64,000 nt of DNA, taken from NCBI RefSeq assembly GCF_000344135.1, contig NZ_BAOP01000014.1:1-64000 (forward strand). The letters are read 5' to 3'. The stretch comes from Gordonia malaquae NBRC 108250. Lineage in GTDB: Bacteria > Actinomycetota > Actinomycetes > Mycobacteriales > Mycobacteriaceae. Position numbers and translations under genes: made by a program. Below are positions 17,315 to 28,963 of this stretch, piece by piece (positions within the stretch are counted from its first letter, which is position 1; each line of letters opens with the position of its first letter). The notes beneath the pieces are model-generated. The model was not told the origin of the DNA and did no database searches. It saw nothing but the letters and a program-made list of their open reading frames with translations.

Positions 17315-17971
17315 ATGACAGCCGAGACCATTGATCGTTCGGAGACCTCCGCGCCCGCGGAACGAGGTGTCGCCCGCAGGTCGTCGAAGGTTGCGGCCAA
17401 ACGCGACGAGTTGGCGAGGGCTGCATTCCGCACGTTGTCCGAACTCGGATACGCGGGCACGAGCCTGCGGGAGATCGCTGCGAACTCCGAATACAGCCAC
17501 GGAGTGCTGCACTACTACTTCGCGGACAAGCTCGAACTGATCTCGCACTGTGTCGCGCTCTACAAGCGCGAGTGTGTGGCCGCCTACGACGACATCCTCG
17601 ACGACGTGACCGACGCCGACGTGCTGCGTCGGCGGTTCTCGGACCGACTGGTCACCACGATGACCGACGATCTGCCGACCCACAAACTCTGGTACGACCT
17701 GCGGATTCAAGCGATGTTCGAACCGTCGCTCCGCAACGGGGTGCGGGAGATCGACGCCGAGCTCGAAGCGATGATCTGGCGTGTCGTGTCCCGATGCGCC
17801 GCACTGTCGGGCACCACCCCGCTTCTCGACTCCGCGGGCGTCTACGCCGCGCTCGACGGGCCATTCGAGCGGGCGGTCCGAAGGCTCGCGATCGGCGACT
17901 CCGCAGCCGCCGCGGACCTCTCCGTGCAGCTCGACACGCTCCTCGCCGCGGTGGTTCCGGCGCAGTCGTAG
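17315..17971 (+). CDS. TetR-family transcriptional regulator
   Basis: 218 residues with an N-terminal TetR helix-turn-helix (LREIAANSEYSHGVLHYYFADK, roughly 50-72) and a C-terminal ligand domain of TetR_C type. Divergent from the SDR/saccharopine-reductase-like/acyl-CoA synthetase operon; the paired palindromes in between are its likely operators, so it is probably an autorepressor that also represses that operon, released by an acyl-CoA or related ligand (inference). GGAGAGGG precedes the start; a GTG two codons earlier (17309) is an equal alternative. Confidence 0.87.
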   Translation: MTAETIDRSETSAPAERGVARRSSKVAAKRDELARAAFRTLSELGYAGTSLREIAANSEYSHGVLHYYFADKLELISHCVALYKRECVAAYDDILDDVTDADVLRRRFSDRLVTTMTDDLPTHKLWYDLRIQAMFEPSLRNGVREIDAELEAMIWRVVSRCAALSGTTPLLDSAGVYAALDGPFERAVRRLAIGDSAAAADLSVQLDTLLAAVVPAQS

Positions 17972-17979
17972 GCGATCAC

Positions 17980-17985
17980 TACACT
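17980..17985 (+). promoter_or_regulatory. Leaderless -10 element of nucS
   Basis: TACACT, then 7 bases, then the GTG start at 17993. No ribosome-binding site precedes this GTG, consistent with a leaderless transcript. Confidence 0.55.
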
Positions 17986-17992
17986 GGCCGAT

Positions 17993-18676
17993 GTGCGCCT
18001 AGTGATTGCCGAATGCAAGGTCGAATACGTCGGACGTCTCACCGCGTTCCTCCCGATGGCGAAGAGGTTGATCCTCTTCAAATCGGACGGTTCGGTCAGC
18101 ATTCACGCTGACGACCGTGCATACAAGCCGCTGAACTGGATGACTCCGCCGTGCTGGACCACGGAAGAGTCTGCGCCGGAGGACTCCGACGCTCAGGCGG
18201 TGTGGGTGGTCACGAACAAGGCGGGTGAACAGCTTCGGATCACCGTCGCGTCGATCGATCACGACTCGTCGCACGAACTGGGATTGGACCCGGGGCTGGT
18301 GAAGGACGGCGTCGAGGCGCACCTCCAGGAACTGCTCGCTGAACACGTGACGACCCTCGGCGACGGCTACACGCTGATCCGCCGTGAGTACATGACGCCG
18401 ATCGGTCCCGTCGATCTGCTCTGCCGCGACGCCGACGGTCAGACCGTGGCCGTTGAGATCAAGCGTCGTGGAGAGATCGACGGTGTGGAGCAGTTGACCC
18501 GCTACCTCGAACTGCTCAACCGTGACACCACGATCGCGCCGGTCGCCGGAGTCTTCGCGGCGCAGGTGATCAAACCGCAGGCCAAAACCCTCGCCAATGA
18601 CCGCGGAATCCGATGCGTCACACTCGATTACGACCGTCTTCGCGGTACCGAGAGCACCGAGTTCCGGCTGTTCTGA
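17993..18676 (+). CDS. nucS: Mismatch-specific endonuclease NucS (EndoMS)
   Basis: Actinobacterial mismatch repair nuclease that makes double-strand cuts at G-T, G-G and T-T mispairs. 227 residues, with an N-terminal dimerisation domain ([35 protein letters not shown]) and a PD-(D/E)XK nuclease core visible as [11 protein letters not shown] followed by [17 protein letters not shown] (Asp, Glu, Lys). The C-terminal TEFRLF fits the beta-clamp-binding tail of the family. This family replaces MutS/MutL in most actinomycetes. It matches Rv1321 in position and sequence type. The GTG start is supported by the leaderless -10 element. Confidence 0.95.
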   Translation: MRLVIAECKVEYVGRLTAFLPMAKRLILFKSDGSVSIHADDRAYKPLNWMTPPCWTTEESAPEDSDAQAVWVVTNKAGEQLRITVASIDHDSSHELGLDPGLVKDGVEAHLQELLAEHVTTLGDGYTLIRREYMTPIGPVDLLCRDADGQTVAVEIKRRGEIDGVEQLTRYLELLNRDTTIAPVAGVFAAQVIKPQAKTLANDRGIRCVTLDYDRLRGTESTEFRLF

Positions 18677-18688
18677 ATCAGTCCGCCG

Positions 18689-19645
18689 TCAGGCGGTAGC
18701 GGAGTCGGCGCCGTCCTTCGACGACGGGCCGTAGTGCTTCGCGTCGTAGTCGTCGTCGCTGTACTCGTCACTGATCGCGTCGAGGACGTCCGTGGCCTCC
18801 GCTGCTCGCGTATCGGTGCGCGACGGATCAGCGGAGACGAAGCGGTCACGGCCGTCGAGTGTGCGGTTGAGCAGCGTCAGGTCATCCGAGTCGTCGGCGT
18901 TCACGAGATCGAGTTCGTCACCCGACAGAGCCAGTGCGTCCGGCAGGTCGCCGAGATGCTGACGGAGTGCGCCCAGATGGTCGAGAATCTGGCGGTGCGC
19001 GTCGTGCGCGGCGCCTGCGATCTCGCGTGAACGGCCGAGCCTGTTCATCGCGATGTTGTGCGCGGCCCCGCGGAGTCGGGCGGCCTCGTCTTCTGCATCG
19101 GCGATGATCTGCGCTGCTCGCTCCTTCGCGTCGGCCTGAGCCTTCTCCGAGGCGATCCGGACAGTCTCGGCGTCCGCGTCGATGGCGGCTGCGCGCTCCT
19201 CGGCGTCGGTGATCAGCGTGTCGGCGTGGTCTTGTGCCAGTTCCCGAGTGCGAGCGGCATCGGTCGCCGCGCTGTCACGTTCGGCCTTCGCCTCCTGGCG
19301 GGCGACGCTGATGGTCTCCGCGGCCTCCTCGCGGGCGTTGGCACGCAGTTCCGCGGCTTCGTCGGTGGCCAGCTGAAGCATCCGGGACACTCGCTCGGTC
19401 ATCCCTGCGACGGTCGTCGGCGGCACCGACAGCGTGTCGACGTCGCGCTGCAGACTGTGCACTTGGGCGCGGGCCTGTTCGAGGCGCTCGTGCAGTTGAT
19501 CGGCGCTGGCGTGTGCCGAATCGCGGTCGGCGGCCATCATCTGCAGCTCGGCGTCGAGCCGACGGATGTGGTCGGTGACCTGGTCGCGGTCATAGCCGCG
19601 CATGACGATGGGGAACGGGCTCTGGCGCTGACCGGGTGCTGACAT
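18689..19645 (-). CDS. DivIVA-domain coiled-coil protein
   Basis: 318 residues. The N-terminus FPIVMRGYDRDQVTDHIRRLDAEL is a DivIVA-type membrane-targeting/dimerisation domain; residues of about 35-230 form a long Ala/Glu/Arg-rich coiled coil with no membrane segment; the tail is acidic and probably disordered. Such proteins organise polar growth or the septum in actinomycetes. It is not Wag31 itself (different locus and a longer coil); SepIVA-like or an uncharacterised paralogue is possible. The start at 19645 is supported by TAGACT six bases upstream. Confidence 0.75.
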   Translation of the reverse strand: MSAPGQRQSPFPIVMRGYDRDQVTDHIRRLDAELQMMAADRDSAHASADQLHERLEQARAQVHSLQRDVDTLSVPPTTVAGMTERVSRMLQLATDEAAELRANAREEAAETISVARQEAKAERDSAATDAARTRELAQDHADTLITDAEERAAAIDADAETVRIASEKAQADAKERAAQIIADAEDEAARLRGAAHNIAMNRLGRSREIAGAAHDAHRQILDHLGALRQHLGDLPDALALSGDELDLVNADDSDDLTLLNRTLDGRDRFVSADPSRTDTRAAEATDVLDAISDEYSDDDYDAKHYGPSSKDGADSATA

Positions 19646-19651
19646 GCCAAC

Positions 19652-19657
19652 AGTCTA
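19652..19657 (-). promoter_or_regulatory. Leaderless -10 element of the DivIVA-like gene
   Basis: TAGACT on the minus strand, 6 bases before the ATG at 19645. Confidence 0.5.
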
Positions 19658-19675
19658 GGGCCGCCGGACCCCGAA

Positions 19676-19710
19676 ACGCCGGACCCCACGCGCTGTGTCG
19701 GATCCGGCGT
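19676..19710. terminator. Possible hairpin after mce
   Basis: ACGCCGGA (19676-19683) and TCCGGCGT (19703-19710) form an 8-bp stem with a 19-base loop between the mce stop and the DivIVA-like gene. No T run follows, so termination is uncertain. Confidence 0.3.
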
Positions 19711-19727
19711 CTGCTAAGGAGCGGCGC

Positions 19728-20219
19728 TCAGTGGGCGCTCGCGGCGGGCTCCACCAGTTCGAGCAGCACGCCGCCGGCATCCTTCGGGTGCACGAAGTTG
19801 ATGCGGGAATCGGCTGTTCCGCGCTTGGGCTGCGGGTAGAGGAGGCGGACGCCCGCGGCGGTCAGGCGCTCGGAGACCGCGTCGAGATCGGTGACGCGGA
19901 CCGCCATCTGCTGAAGGCCCGGTCCATTGCGATCGATGAACTTCGCGATCGTCGACTGGTCGTTGAGGGGCGCGAGCAACTGGATCAGCGCGCCGCCGCC
20001 TCCGCGCGGGCCGACCATGGCTTCGCGGACGCCCTGCTCCTCATTGATCTCCTCGTGCAGGTTCTCGAAACCGAAGTTGTCGAGGTACCACTTCGCCGAC
20101 GCGTCGAGATCAGCGACGGCGATGCCGACGTGATCGATGCCGACGACGAGGTCGGAGACGGAGGCCAGGGCGCTTGCCGAGGTGTCGTTGTTCACAGGAT
20201 CGGATGCGGAGTTGCTCAT
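19728..20219 (-). CDS. mce: Methylmalonyl-CoA epimerase
   Basis: Vicinal-oxygen-chelate fold enzyme of 163 residues interconverting (R)- and (S)-methylmalonyl-CoA. Metal ligands are visible: His in GIDHVGIAV, Gln/His in the LQQMAVRVTDLD region, and the C-terminal Glu in LLELVEP. It corresponds to Rv1322A and stands divergent from fadA4 as there. The first 25 residues are low-complexity polar sequence, longer than usual; the start is nevertheless supported by TACCGT six bases upstream (leaderless). Confidence 0.92.
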   Translation of the reverse strand: MSNSASDPVNNDTSASALASVSDLVVGIDHVGIAVADLDASAKWYLDNFGFENLHEEINEEQGVREAMVGPRGGGGALIQLLAPLNDQSTIAKFIDRNGPGLQQMAVRVTDLDAVSERLTAAGVRLLYPQPKRGTADSRINFVHPKDAGGVLLELVEPAASAH

Positions 20220-20225
20220 GTCCTA

Positions 20226-20231
20226 ACGGTA
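20226..20231 (-). promoter_or_regulatory. Leaderless -10 element of mce
   Basis: TACCGT on the minus strand, followed by 6 bases and the ATG at 20219. Confidence 0.5.
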
Positions 20232-20307
20232 GCGTGGAGACCGACTACCGCTGCTGCGCGCAGGGCACAAACGCGCCCGCGCGACCTTCAACAAGGAGTT
20301 GGCTCCA

Positions 20308-21501
20308 ATGTCCGACAACACCACCGTCATCGTCTCCGGCGCTCGCACGCCGCTCGGTCGCCTGCAGGGATCCCTCAAGGACTTCTCCGGCGTCGACCTC
20401 GGCGCAGTCGCCGTGAAGGCGGCGCTTGAGCGCGGAAACGTCGACCCCGCAGTGGTCGACTACGTGATCATGGGCCAGGTCCTCACCGCCGGTGCAGGCC
20501 AGATGCCCGCGCGTCAGACGTCGGTCAAGGCGGGAATCGGATGGGACGTCCCGGCGCTGTCGATCAATAAGATGTGCCTGTCGGGCATCGACTCGATCGC
20601 TCTCGCCGATCAGTTGATCCGCGCAGGCGAGTTCGACGTCGTCGTCGCAGGCGGTCAGGAGTCGATGACTCAGGCCCCGCACGTTCTGCCCGGCAGCCGT
20701 GGCGGCTTCAAGTACGGCAACACCGAACTCGTCGATCACATGGCGTTCGACGGCCTGCACGACGCGTTCACCGATCAGCCGATGGGTCTGCTGACCGAGC
20801 AGGGCAACGACACCGACGGCTACACCCGTGAGCAGCAGGACGCGTTCGCCGCCGAGAGCCACCGCCGCGCCGCACAGGCCATCGCCAACGGCGTCTTCGA
20901 CAACGAGATCGTCCCGGTCGAGATCCCGCAGCGCAAGGGCGAAGCGATCCAGTTCACGACCGACGAGGGCGTCCGCGCCGAGACCACCGTCGAATCGCTC
21001 GGACGTCTGCGCCCGGCGTTCCGCAAGGACGGCACCATCACCGCCGGTTCGGCATCGCAGATCTCCGACGGTGCATGCGCAGTGGTCGTGATGAGCAAGA
21101 GTAAGGCGCAGGAGCTCGGCCTCACCTGGCTCGCCGAGATCGGCGCCCACGGTGTCGTCGCGGGTCCGGACTCGTCGCTGCAACTGCAGCCGGCCAACGC
21201 CATCAAGAAGGCGTGCGAGAAGGAGGGCATCAGCCCGGCCGACTTGGACCTCGTCGAGATCAACGAAGCGTTCGCAGCTGTCGGTCTCGCCTCCACCGAC
21301 GCACTCGGCGTCGACCCGGAGATCGTCAACGTGAACGGCGGCGCGATCGCGCTCGGCCACCCGATCGGCACGTCCGGCGCACGCATCACGCTTCACCTCG
21401 TACTCGAACTGGCACGTCGCGGCGGCGGCGTCGGCGCGGCCGCACTGTGTGGCGCAGGCGGCCAGGGCGACGCCCTGATCGTGCGCGTTCCGAAGGCGTG
21501 A
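20308..21501 (+). CDS. fadA4: Acetyl-CoA acetyltransferase (thiolase)
   Basis: Thiolase of 397 residues condensing two acetyl-CoA or cleaving acetoacetyl-CoA. The nucleophilic Cys lies in [10 protein letters not shown] (near residue 90), the His of [10 protein letters not shown] near 352, and the second Cys in [10 protein letters not shown] near 382. Start at 20308 with AAGGAG 9 bases upstream. It is syntenic with Rv1323 and divergent from mce, which suggests shared propionate/acyl-CoA housekeeping. It is followed after 7 bases by the DUF3817 gene. Confidence 0.94.
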   Translation: MSDNTTVIVSGARTPLGRLQGSLKDFSGVDLGAVAVKAALERGNVDPAVVDYVIMGQVLTAGAGQMPARQTSVKAGIGWDVPALSINKMCLSGIDSIALADQLIRAGEFDVVVAGGQESMTQAPHVLPGSRGGFKYGNTELVDHMAFDGLHDAFTDQPMGLLTEQGNDTDGYTREQQDAFAAESHRRAAQAIANGVFDNEIVPVEIPQRKGEAIQFTTDEGVRAETTVESLGRLRPAFRKDGTITAGSASQISDGACAVVVMSKSKAQELGLTWLAEIGAHGVVAGPDSSLQLQPANAIKKACEKEGISPADLDLVEINEAFAAVGLASTDALGVDPEIVNVNGGAIALGHPIGTSGARITLHLVLELARRGGGVGAAALCGAGGQGDALIVRVPKA

Positions 21502-21508
21502 TCCGGCG

Positions 21509-21928
21509 ATGAAAGACTTCTTCACACTCACCACGCCCGCAAGGGTGTTCCGGTTCGTCGCCGTCATCGAGGCGATCACCTGGGCCGCTCTACTCATCGG
21601 GATGGGCTTCAAGTACATCGGCGGGATCGACTCGGCGGTTCGGATCCCGGGAATGGCCCACGGCGGTGTGTTCGTCGTCTACTTGATCGTCACGGTGGTC
21701 GCGGCGTCGTCCCTGAAGTGGTGGACCGAGCGCCCGACTCTCAGCCTGCGGATCAAGGGCATCGGGGCGGATGTCAAAGTGCCGGTGATCCTGCTGGCCC
21801 TCACCGCGTCGATCCCGCCGTTCTTCACGGTGTGGTTCGAGGTGTGGGCACGCCGTAACGGTCACCTCGGTGAACTGTCCGCGGCTCCGGCCACGCCGGA
21901 CGACGAGCGCGACAAGGTCTCGGCGTGA
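21509..21928 (+). CDS. DUF3817 membrane protein
   Basis: 139-residue integral membrane protein with three to four hydrophobic segments and the DUF3817 pattern VFRFVAVIEAITWAALL, PGMAHGGVFVVYL. Function unknown. It lies between fadA4 and the thioredoxin-like gene, whose GTG overlaps this stop (GTGA). A second DUF3817 gene is at 38477-38842, where M. tuberculosis has Rv1342c, so this copy is an extra paralogue. Confidence 0.8.
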   Translation: MKDFFTLTTPARVFRFVAVIEAITWAALLIGMGFKYIGGIDSAVRIPGMAHGGVFVVYLIVTVVAASSLKWWTERPTLSLRIKGIGADVKVPVILLALTASIPPFFTVWFEVWARRNGHLGELSAAPATPDDERDKVSA

Positions 21929-22809
21929 CCGGTCCGATGGGCGCACGTCGGGGCGTCGGGGGAGCTGTCGACCTGTCGGCGCTGGCCGCACCCAAGCCCG
22001 AACCGACGCCGCCGCCCGCCGACGGCGGACCGTCGATCATCGAGGTCAGCGAGCCGACGTTCGAAGCGGACGTGATCGTCCGTTCCGAACGGGAACTGGT
22101 GCTGCTCCTGCTGTGGGCGCGATGGAGTGAGCCGAGCGTCCACCTCGGGCAGACGATGGAACAGCTCGCCGTCGCCGCGGGCGGTGCATGGACGTTGGCG
22201 CTGGTCGACGTCGACGCAGCGCCTCGCATTCCGCAGGCCTTCGGCGCGCAGAACGTGCCGATGGTGATCGCGATGTGGAATCAGCAGCCGGTGTCGGCGT
22301 TCGACGGCGCGAAGGAGCCCGCGGAGATCGCCGCGTGGATCCAGGACGTCGCCGCGCAGGCCGGCGTCCCGATGGCGTCCGCGGCCGCCGAGCCGGAACC
22401 TGCGGACGATCCGCGGATGGTCGCGGCGGAAGAACTTCTCAACGCGGGTGACACAGACGCCGCGCTTGCCGCGTACGAGGCGATCGCCACGACTGACGGA
22501 CCGAAGTCGGAGGCCGCCTCGGCGGTCCGCAACATCAGATTCATGGTCCGCGCGCAGCAGCACGATCCGTCGATCATCTCTACTGCGGCGGCCGACGATG
22601 TGGACGGCCAACTCGCGGCCGCCGACGTTCTGCTCCTCGGGCAACGTCCCGAGCAGGCGTTCGACGCGCTGATCAACCTGGTCCGCCTCACGGACGGCGA
22701 CGATCGCACCCGCGCCCGCACTCGGCTCCTCGAGTTGTTCGACCTGTTCGACCCCGCGGAACCGTTTGTCGTCGCAGCGCGCCGGAAGCTCGCCACCGCC
22801 CTGTACTGA
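21925..22809 (+). CDS. Thioredoxin-like protein with TPR-type C-terminus (CnoX/YbbN-like), CxxC lost
   Basis: 294 residues matching the Rv1324 type: a thioredoxin fold (about 45-150) followed by a helical tetratricopeptide-like region (about 165-290), as in the YbbN/CnoX co-chaperones. Where thioredoxins have WCxxC this protein reads WARWSEPS, so both redox cysteines are absent and a holdase/scaffold role is more likely than disulfide exchange. An unusual Pro/Ala-rich N-terminal linker is present. Translationally coupled to the DUF3817 gene. Confidence 0.82.
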   Translation: MTGPMGARRGVGGAVDLSALAAPKPEPTPPPADGGPSIIEVSEPTFEADVIVRSERELVLLLLWARWSEPSVHLGQTMEQLAVAAGGAWTLALVDVDAAPRIPQAFGAQNVPMVIAMWNQQPVSAFDGAKEPAEIAAWIQDVAAQAGVPMASAAAEPEPADDPRMVAAEELLNAGDTDAALAAYEAIATTDGPKSEAASAVRNIRFMVRAQQHDPSIISTAAADDVDGQLAAADVLLLGQRPEQAFDALINLVRLTDGDDRTRARTRLLELFDLFDPAEPFVVAARRKLATALY

Positions 22810-22815
22810 TTCGCC

Positions 22816-22935
22816 CCTCCTGCTCGTCGAGCGGCGCCCTTTCCTGCTGTTCTAGGCGGGGCCCTTCCCGCTTGCTGGGCGTCGCCGCCTCCCGCTCAAC
22901 GAGCAGGGAGAGCGGCTCGCTCAACGAGCAGGAGG
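22816..22935. repeat. Intergenic repeat cluster (REP-like, GCTCAACGAGCAGG units)
   Basis: Three copies of a short unit fill the gap between the thioredoxin-like gene and glgB: CCTGCTCGTCGAGC (22818-22831, inverted) and GCTCAACGAGCAGG (22894-22907 and 22920-22933). The first and last lie in an 18-bp inverted repeat (22816-22833 with 22918-22935, one mismatch). A relative occurs at 36473. The last copy ends at the glgB stop, so the repeat may also terminate both convergent genes. Confidence 0.6.
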
Positions 22936-25023
<2,088 letters not shown>

Positions 25024-25026
25024 CGG

Positions 25027-27033
25027 TCAGCTCGACGCCAGGCGCCGCAGAGCCGCGACAACGGGCTTCGGATCGCGGGTGCGCCAGAACGGCGGCAGGC
25101 CGGCCATCAGATAGCCGCCGTATCGAGCTGTCGCGAGACGGGAGTCGAGGACGGCGACGACACCCTTGTCCGACGTGGATCGCAGCAGCCGGCCCGCGCC
25201 CTGGGCGAGCAGAAGCGCCGCGTGGTTGGCCGAGACGGTGAGGAAGCCGTTTCCGCCGCGCGCGTCGACGTCGCGCTGCCGCGCCGACAGCAGTGGATCG
25301 TCGGGGCGGGGGAACGGGATCCGGTCGATCATCACCAGTCGCAGTGACGAACCGGGGACGTCGACGCCCTGCCAGAGCGACAGCGTGCCGAACAGACACG
25401 TCCGTTCGTCGTCGGCGAACTTCTTGATGAGCGTCGACGTCGCGTCGTCGCCCTGGCACAGGATCGGGAAGTCCATTCGATCGCGGAGCTTCTCGGTGGC
25501 CTCCTTGGCTGCTCGCATCGAGGAGAACAAGCCGAGTGTGCGTCCACCTGCGGCTTCCATCAGGCCGACCATCTCGTCGAGGGTCTTCGGGGAGAGCCCG
25601 TCGCGTCCGGGCGGGGGGAGGTGCCCGGCCACGTACAGGATCGCGGCCTTGGGGTAGTCGAACGGCGAACCCGCATCCATTCCACGCCAACCCGCGCCCT
25701 CCACAGCGGTGCTGTCCGGTGAGCCGCCCTGAGGGGGAAGTCCCCACGTACGAGCGAGTGCGTCGAAGTTGCCGCCGATCGTCAGCGTGGCCGACGTCAG
25801 TATCACCGTCGAATCGGTGAACAGCGACGTCCGCAGGAGCCCGGCGACCGACAGCGGCGCGATCCGGAGCACGTGACGGGTGTTGTTCCGGAAGTCGTCG
25901 ACCGACTTCCACACCACGTCGTATCGCTTGGTGATGTCCTTCTCGCCGAACATCGTGAGGACACGGACCACGGCGTCGTGCATGGAGTCGGCGGACGACA
26001 TCGCCATCTGGCGGGCGGCGGCCGCTTCCGGGTCGGCGCCGGCCGATCCCTGCTTGGCGGGTCCGATGCTGCTCCGAGCGTTCCAGAGGCGGTCCCGCAA
26101 CGATGCGAGTATCTCGCCGGCGCCGTTCGGAAGCCGCACCCATTCGCCCGCGGGGGAGTCCTCGAGCAGGATGCCGAGCTGTTCGCCCGCACCGACGAGG
26201 GCATCGGCGGTCTCGTCGTCGATGAGCTTCCCGCAGCGTCGCGCGACCTGTGCGACTCCTGCGGCAGAGATCTCCTCGGTGGTGACCGAGGTGATGCGGT
26301 CGACGAGTTCGTGCGCTTCGTCGATCACCACCACCTTGTGCTCGGGGAGGATCGTCGCCGGGCTCATGGCGTCGATCGCCAACATCGCGTGGTTGGTGAC
26401 GATGACGTCCGACGCGCCGGCTTTGCGGCGGGCGATCTCGGCGAAGCAGTCTTCGCTGTACGGGCAGTTGTTGGCGCCGAGGCACTCTCGAGAGGAGACG
26501 CTGACCTGTCGCCACGACTGATCGCTCACGCCCTGTGGGAGATCGTCGCGGTCACCGGTCTCGGTGTCGGAGACCCATTCGCGCAGGCGGGTCACCTCGC
26601 GCCCGGTCCGGGACAGCTCGAACGCGTCGAACAACTCCGTGTCGGGTTCCTCCGCGACACCCGAATGGATCTTGTTCAGGCAGAGGTAGTTCGCCCGGCC
26701 CTTGAGGATCGCGAAGGTGGGCTCGCGGCCGATGGGCTTCGCCAACGCCTTCGACAACCGGGGGAGGTCCCGTTCGGTGAGCTGGCGCTGCAGGGCGATC
26801 GTCGCGGTGGACACCACAACGGTGTCGTTGCTCTCGACCGCGTGCCGGATCGACGGCACGAGGTAGGCGAGTGATTTACCGGTACCGGTTCCGGCCTGGA
26901 CGGCGAGGTGCACGTCGTCGTCGATGGCAGCGGCGACGGCAGTGGCCATCGCCAGCTGCCCCTCGCGCCGACTGCCTCCGAGTTCGGTGACCGCGTGGTC
27001 GAGGAGTTCGGGAACGGCGGGGATGTCGGTCAC
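25027..27033 (-). CDS. dinG: DinG-family ATP-dependent DNA helicase
   Basis: Superfamily 2 iron-sulfur helicase, 668 residues, 5'-3' unwinding. Walker A is AVQAGTGTGKS (44-54), the DEAH box VVIDEAHE, and four cysteines of the Fe-S cluster appear as YLCLN, RECLG, NNCPY and EDCFA. The C-terminal motor motifs GTLSLWQGVD and AQGAGRLLRS are intact. It overlaps pncA by ATGA. Corresponds to Rv1329c. Likely acts on R-loops, D-loops or G4 structures (family knowledge). Confidence 0.93.
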   Translation of the reverse strand: MTDIPAVPELLDHAVTELGGSRREGQLAMATAVAAAIDDDVHLAVQAGTGTGKSLAYLVPSIRHAVESNDTVVVSTATIALQRQLTERDLPRLSKALAKPIGREPTFAILKGRANYLCLNKIHSGVAEEPDTELFDAFELSRTGREVTRLREWVSDTETGDRDDLPQGVSDQSWRQVSVSSRECLGANNCPYSEDCFAEIARRKAGASDVIVTNHAMLAIDAMSPATILPEHKVVVIDEAHELVDRITSVTTEEISAAGVAQVARRCGKLIDDETADALVGAGEQLGILLEDSPAGEWVRLPNGAGEILASLRDRLWNARSSIGPAKQGSAGADPEAAAARQMAMSSADSMHDAVVRVLTMFGEKDITKRYDVVWKSVDDFRNNTRHVLRIAPLSVAGLLRTSLFTDSTVILTSATLTIGGNFDALARTWGLPPQGGSPDSTAVEGAGWRGMDAGSPFDYPKAAILYVAGHLPPPGRDGLSPKTLDEMVGLMEAAGGRTLGLFSSMRAAKEATEKLRDRMDFPILCQGDDATSTLIKKFADDERTCLFGTLSLWQGVDVPGSSLRLVMIDRIPFPRPDDPLLSARQRDVDARGGNGFLTVSANHAALLLAQGAGRLLRSTSDKGVVAVLDSRLATARYGGYLMAGLPPFWRTRDPKPVVAALRRLASS

Positions 27034-27635
27034 TGGGCGTCGGGCGTCGAACTGTCGGCGGGAGCACCGGTGTACAACAGGTCGCCGGAGAGCTCGACGC
27101 CGAGCTCACGCATCTGCGTGAACGCGGACTCGGTCGTGGCCTCGGCGACGGCTGCGGTGTACGGGAGCAGCACTCGCGTGCGCAGTCCCGCTTTCACTGC
27201 GTCGACGGCCGTCGCCCGGACACAGTGATCGGTCGCGATGCCGACCACGTCGACCTCGGTGACGCCGTGGTCGGCGAGCCATTCCGCGAGCGACGTGCCG
27301 TCGGCGTCGGAGCCTTCGAAACCCGAGTATGCGGCGCTGTACGCGCCCTTGTCGAAGACCGCCGCGAACGGTTCGGTGTCGAGCGTCGGGTGGAATCCGA
27401 CGCCGTCGGTGCGGGCCCGGCAATGCGGAGGCCAGGAGTCGACGTAGTCGGGGTCGTCGGAGAAGTGGTCACCCGGATCGATGTGGTAGTCGCGGGTGGC
27501 GACGACGGTGCTGTAGTCGTCGGTGATCGTGTTGATCGACCCGGCGACGGCCGCTCCGCCGCGAACCGCGAGTGCGCCGCCCTCGCAGAAGTCGTTCTGC
27601 ACGTCGACGACGATCAATGCGCGGTTGTCGGTCAT
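27030..27635 (-). CDS. pncA: Nicotinamidase/pyrazinamidase
   Basis: Isochorismatase-fold amidase of 201 residues hydrolysing nicotinamide to nicotinate (and pyrazinamide to pyrazinoate). Catalytic Asp11 (VVDVQNDF), Lys96 (FDKGAY) and Cys138 (ATDHCVRAT), and metal ligands Asp49, His51, His57 and His71, coincide with M. tuberculosis PncA numbering except for the first. It lies between pncB and dinG, sharing one base with the pncB stop, so nicotinamide salvage to NaMN is encoded by one transcript. In M. tuberculosis pncA is at a different locus. Confidence 0.95.
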   Translation of the reverse strand: MTDNRALIVVDVQNDFCEGGALAVRGGAAVAGSINTITDDYSTVVATRDYHIDPGDHFSDDPDYVDSWPPHCRARTDGVGFHPTLDTEPFAAVFDKGAYSAAYSGFEGSDADGTSLAEWLADHGVTEVDVVGIATDHCVRATAVDAVKAGLRTRVLLPYTAAVAEATTESAFTQMRELGVELSGDLLYTGAPADSSTPDAQ

Positions 27636-28957
27636 CACTTCTCCGGTCGGGTCACGTATCGGGTGGGGACCGCAGGGTCGCCGTGGCTCAGGCCGAGGCC
27701 CTCCCATGGAAGCGACACGAGGCCACGAGCGAGGTGATCCCGCGCGTCGACCAGCGTGGGCAGACCCTCGACGACACGACCTTCGCGCACCAGCGGGATC
27801 TGCAGGTCCCGAACGTCCAGATTACCCGCGTCGACGAGATCGGCGGCGGCCACGTCCGTGCCGCCGGTCACGACGATCTCCTCGACGATGGTCCCGGTGT
27901 CGCGGGCTGCACGGATTGCGCGCTTGGCGCCGCCGTGGCTCTCCTTGTGACTGGCTCGCTTGGCGACCGGGACGCCGTCGACCTCGACGAGCTTGTAGAC
28001 CATGCCCGCAGTCGGTGCGCCGCTGCCGGTGACGAGCGAAGTCCCGACGCCGTAGGTGTCGACGGGTTCCGCGCGCAGCGACGCGATCGCGTACTCGTCG
28101 AGATCACCGGAGACGACGATCTTCGTGTCGGGTGCGCCGAGCCCGTCCAACTGCGCTCGGACCTGACGTGCGAGGACACCGAGATCGCCGGAGTCGATGC
28201 GGACGCCGCCCAACTCGGGGCCGGCGACGGCGACGGCGTTCGAGACACCCGTCGTGATGTCGTAAGTGTCGACGAGCAGGGTGGTCCCGACGCCGAGCGC
28301 GTCGATCTGCGCAGCGAATGCGGCCTTCTCGTCAGTGCCCGCGTGGGTGGAGAACAAGAGGGTGAAAGCGTGCGCGGCGGTGCCTGCACTGGGGACGCCG
28401 TAGGTGCGTGCGGCCTCGAGGTTCGACGTCGCGGTGACGCCCGCGATGTACGCGGCTCGCGCCGATGAGACCGCCGACCGTTCGTGGGTGCGTCGACCGC
28501 CCATCTCGATGATCGGTCGACCGGCGGCCGCGCTCACCATTCGAGCGGCGGCCGAGGCGATGGCGCTGTCGTGATTGAGGATCGACAGGATCATCGTCTC
28601 CAGGATCACGGCGTCTGCGAAGCCGCCGCGCACCGTCATGATCGGCGACCCGGGGAAGTAGAGCTCACCTTCCCGGTAGCCGTCGATCTCGCCGGTGAAG
28701 CGGTAGTCGGCGAGCCAGGCGAGAGTCTGCTCGTCGACGATGCCGTCGAGCGCGGCGATCTCGTCGTCACCGAAGCGGAAGTCGGCGAGCGCGTCGAGCA
28801 CCCGCCCGGTGCCCGCGACGACGCCGTAGCGACGTCCGTCGGGCAGTCGGCGCGCGAATACCTCGAACACGCAGGGACGATCCGCTGTCCCGGCGCGCAG
28901 GGCGGCCGAGATCATGGTCAGTTCGTACTGGTCGGTGAGAAGCGCTGTAGCGGTCAC
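27635..28957 (-). CDS. pncB: Nicotinate phosphoribosyltransferase
   Basis: Converts nicotinate, PRPP and ATP to nicotinate mononucleotide in NAD salvage. 440 residues with the N-terminal [11 protein letters not shown], the phosphoribosyl-binding [16 protein letters not shown] and [10 protein letters not shown] motifs. The frame is open back to 29092 and an ATG lies at 28978, but that ATG would overlap the clpS start; I take the GTG at 28957, which has TAGGGT exactly 7 bases before it. Equivalent to Rv1330c and divergent from clpS. Confidence 0.93.
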   Translation of the reverse strand: MTATALLTDQYELTMISAALRAGTADRPCVFEVFARRLPDGRRYGVVAGTGRVLDALADFRFGDDEIAALDGIVDEQTLAWLADYRFTGEIDGYREGELYFPGSPIMTVRGGFADAVILETMILSILNHDSAIASAAARMVSAAAGRPIIEMGGRRTHERSAVSSARAAYIAGVTATSNLEAARTYGVPSAGTAAHAFTLLFSTHAGTDEKAAFAAQIDALGVGTTLLVDTYDITTGVSNAVAVAGPELGGVRIDSGDLGVLARQVRAQLDGLGAPDTKIVVSGDLDEYAIASLRAEPVDTYGVGTSLVTGSGAPTAGMVYKLVEVDGVPVAKRASHKESHGGAKRAIRAARDTGTIVEEIVVTGGTDVAAADLVDAGNLDVRDLQIPLVREGRVVEGLPTLVDARDHLARGLVSLPWEGLGLSHGDPAVPTRYVTRPEK

Positions 28958-28963
28958 GTTCGC

